In this document: in pieces, positions 3,959-5,596 of the stretch
How positions within the stretch are numbered: position 1 is the first letter of the stretch
Layout of the letters: every line of letters starts with the position of its first letter
From: Caldithrix sp.
GTDB lineage: Bacteria > KSB1 > UBA2214 > DYKH01
DNA: 5,596 nt
Assembly (NCBI GenBank): GCA_020722685.1
Contig: DYKH01000227.1
Location: forward strand, 1-5,596
Direction: 5' to 3'
Position numbers and translations under genes: made by a program
The notes under the pieces: generated by a model
What the model was told of the DNA's origin: nothing
What the model saw: only the letters and a program-made list of their open reading frames with translations
The model's database searches: none

Positions 3959-5596
3959 ATGCAAAAAGCGTTTTTCCCCCTGGCTTGCTTCTTAGCCTTT
4001 CTAAACTGTGCGGAACACCATAAACCAACCTCGGACATGCAGCCCCAACGGACCGAGCGAACCAGTTGTCAAACATTCAGTCCGTGGCAAGAATCCATCG
4101 ACCTGCAATGCGATGTCGCCATCGTTTACTACGGCGCGGCCTATGAAAGCAGTTACCAACGGGCGAAGACCTGGGCGGAGAAAGGCTACACCCTGCACGT
4201 CATGGCCGCCGGGGGACGGGGCGCGCAAGCAGATTATGTCTCCGGCAATTGGAGCACGGTCGACGGCGTGAAAGACGGCGCCGACCATGCCGATGACATT
4301 CAGATGGACGCCGCCGGCAGCAAGCTGAGTCACGGCTCTGCCTCCACGCTGTACTACATGGCGCCCACCTTGCGGCATACCGAATTCATAAAGACCGCCG
4401 TCAAAGGAGCCATTGATTTGGGGGCAAAGGCTTTGCACCTGGAAGAACCGGAGTTTTGGGCCTCAGCCGGCTATAGCAATGCCTTCAAACAAGAATGGCA
4501 AAGCTATTACGGCGAGGCGTGGCAGGATCCCGCCTCCTCGCCGCAAGCCTGGTTCAAAGCGGCCAAGCTGAAGAAGCACTTTTATCTCCGTTCCTACCAA
4601 TCGCTCTTTCGATACGCCAAAGAGTATGCAGCATCCAAAGGAATTGATTTTCGCTGCTACGTGCCGACGCACAGTCTGGTCAACTATACCAACTGGAACA
4701 TTGTCAGTCCGGAAACGGATTTCATGAACATCCCCGAATGCGACGGCTTTATTGCGCAGGTGTGGACCGGCACCGCACGCTCGCCACAAGTCTTTAATGG
4801 CTTGAAAAAGGAACGCACCTTCGAGAATGCCTTTCTGGAATATTCCAGTGTGAAAAATATGCTGGCCGGCAGCGGCAAGACCCTGTGGTTTTTGGCCGAT
4901 CCGGTTGAGGATGATCCCCGCTATGACTGGAGCGACTTTCGCACCAACTACGAAAAGACGCTCATCGCTTCCCTCCTGCATCCGCAGGTGAGCGGCTTTG
5001 AGGTCATGCCCTGGCCGGATCGCGTCTTCGACCGCGCTTATCCGCGCCACAAGGTGGCGATTACCCCGGATGAGTTCTTGCAGGTGACGGATCGACTGCG
5101 CCACGACAATCCGGCGATGCGCAAGATCATCCCACAGGACACGGTTGACTTTTGGCGTCGGCAAGCCCGCGAAAATCCCCACGGCTTTAAAACGAGCACA
5201 CATTATTTTGAGCTGGGCGGCGAGCTGTTCCGCTTTCTCAATTACAAAGTGGATCACCTGCCCGACAGTCTCCGCACTCTGATCCCTGCCGACTATGCGG
5301 CGGAATTGCTCACCATCAACAATCTGCTCTCCTCTTTGGCGGATATTCCGCAAGAGCAAATCACCTGGGACTGCGGCACGCGCCAAATCGGCGTCCTCTT
5401 TTCCGATGCCATGATGCTGCAGCGCGGCGGCCGCTGGAGCAGCAAGATCGAGTCTTTTCATCAGCTCGCCCTGCCGGCGCTCAAAGCCGGCATGCCGGTG
5501 GAAGTCGTGGTGATGGATAGAATGAGCGACCCCAACTACCTCGATCCCTATCGCGTCCTGCTGCTGAGCTACGAAGCGCAAAAGCCGCTACGCCCG
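3959..5596 (+). CDS. Putative lipoprotein with glycosidase-like barrel and GH42-style Rossmann domain, C-terminus cut
   Basis: An uninterrupted 546-codon frame starts at ATG 3959 and leaves the window; it is the largest gene here. AAGGA lies 5 nt upstream. The N-terminus MQKAFFPLACFLAFLNC has a short basic start, a hydrophobic core and a Cys at 17, so a lipoprotein is likely although FLNC is a weak lipobox. Residues about 50-360 look like a (beta/alpha)8 barrel: CDVAIVYYG at 51-59, HVMAAGG at 80-86, LGAKALHLEEPEFW at 154-167, FRCYVPTHS at 231-239, GFIAQVW at 263-269, LWFLADP at 309-315 and GFEVMPWP at 346-353. E163 (or E162/E165) and E348 sit where clan GH-A enzymes carry acid/base and nucleophile, which is only an inference. 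From about 476 (IGVLFSD, then VEVVVMDR and YRVLLLSY at 531-538) a Rossmann-like domain begins, as in the trimerisation domain of GH42. I recognise related uncharacterised proteins but no assigned family. Substrate unknown. Confidence 0.8.
   Translation, partial: MQKAFFPLACFLAFLNCAEHHKPTSDMQPQRTERTSCQTFSPWQESIDLQCDVAIVYYGAAYESSYQRAKTWAEKGYTLHVMAAGGRGAQADYVSGNWSTVDGVKDGADHADDIQMDAAGSKLSHGSASTLYYMAPTLRHTEFIKTAVKGAIDLGAKALHLEEPEFWASAGYSNAFKQEWQSYYGEAWQDPASSPQAWFKAAKLKKHFYLRSYQSLFRYAKEYAASKGIDFRCYVPTHSLVNYTNWNIVSPETDFMNIPECDGFIAQVWTGTARSPQVFNGLKKERTFENAFLEYSSVKNMLAGSGKTLWFLADPVEDDPRYDWSDFRTNYEKTLIASLLHPQVSGFEVMPWPDRVFDRAYPRHKVAITPDEFLQVTDRLRHDNPAMRKIIPQDTVDFWRRQARENPHGFKTSTHYFELGGELFRFLNYKVDHLPDSLRTLIPADYAAELLTINNLLSSLADIPQEQITWDCGTRQIGVLFSDAMMLQRGGRWSSKIESFHQLALPALKAGMPVEVVVMDRMSDPNYLDPYRVLLLSYEAQKPLRP

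Noticed and set aside
5041..5052. The 12-base string TCCGCGCCACAA occurs at 1-12 and again at 5041-5052
   Set aside because: It lies in coding sequence of two unrelated genes on opposite strands, the flanks differ, and no second feature supports an attachment site or duplication.
4463..5581. Long minus-strand open frame of 372 codons opposite the lipoprotein gene
   Set aside because: It mirrors the codon pattern of the plus-strand gene, which has a ribosome binding site, signal peptide and recognisable motifs. The minus product has no family-like features.

Overview
The window looks like a piece of a Gram-negative bacterial chromosome of moderate GC. The evidence is a signal-peptide glycosidase, a probable lipoprotein and a membrane SPFH protein. 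The style of the intergenic palindromes and the mix of genes recall FCB-group or candidate-phylum genomes (KSB1/Calditrichota-like). That placement is an impression from memory, not something the sequence proves. No tRNA, rRNA, CRISPR array or transposase was seen.

Layout. Positions 1-421 (minus) hold the N-terminal 140 codons of a small Cys-rich protein that runs off the left edge. Its start codon lies inside a predicted mRNA hairpin (413-461). Positions 462-840 hold no intact gene. They contain a compact, multi-hairpin element of about 100 bp (600-701) closed by a 7-bp stem, which may be a structured RNA or a small palindromic repeat. Positions 627-1044 (minus) look like a dead toxin-antitoxin module: an antitoxin-like frame broken by an in-frame TAG, overlapping by 11 nt a RelE/ParE-like N-terminus that loses family likeness after about 23 residues. 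Positions 1132-2082 (minus) encode a prohibitin/SPFH membrane protein with a strong ribosome binding site and a hairpin terminator. Positions 2083-2418 form a divergent intergenic region. It holds a self-similar GAG-rich motif, a 19-position hairpin next to a second hairpin that could re-pair, and a near-consensus sigma-70 promoter. Positions 2419-3768 (plus) encode a secreted GH84-like (NAGidase-domain) protein. After a 190-bp gap containing an imperfect palindrome (3857-3922), positions 3959-5596 (plus) open a large putative lipoprotein with a glycosidase-like barrel, followed by the start of a GH42-style Rossmann domain. It runs off the right edge.

How the parts may work together. The two right-hand genes are co-oriented, both appear exported, and both look like carbohydrate-active enzymes. 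They probably form a small glycan-processing locus, perhaps for amino-sugar-containing glycans, read from the promoter at 2347-2375. The SPFH gene is transcribed divergently and has no obvious functional link. The left third looks like a decayed accessory region. The most interesting signals are the structured element at 600-701, the start-codon hairpin at 413-461, and the uncharacterised glycosidase-like lipoprotein.
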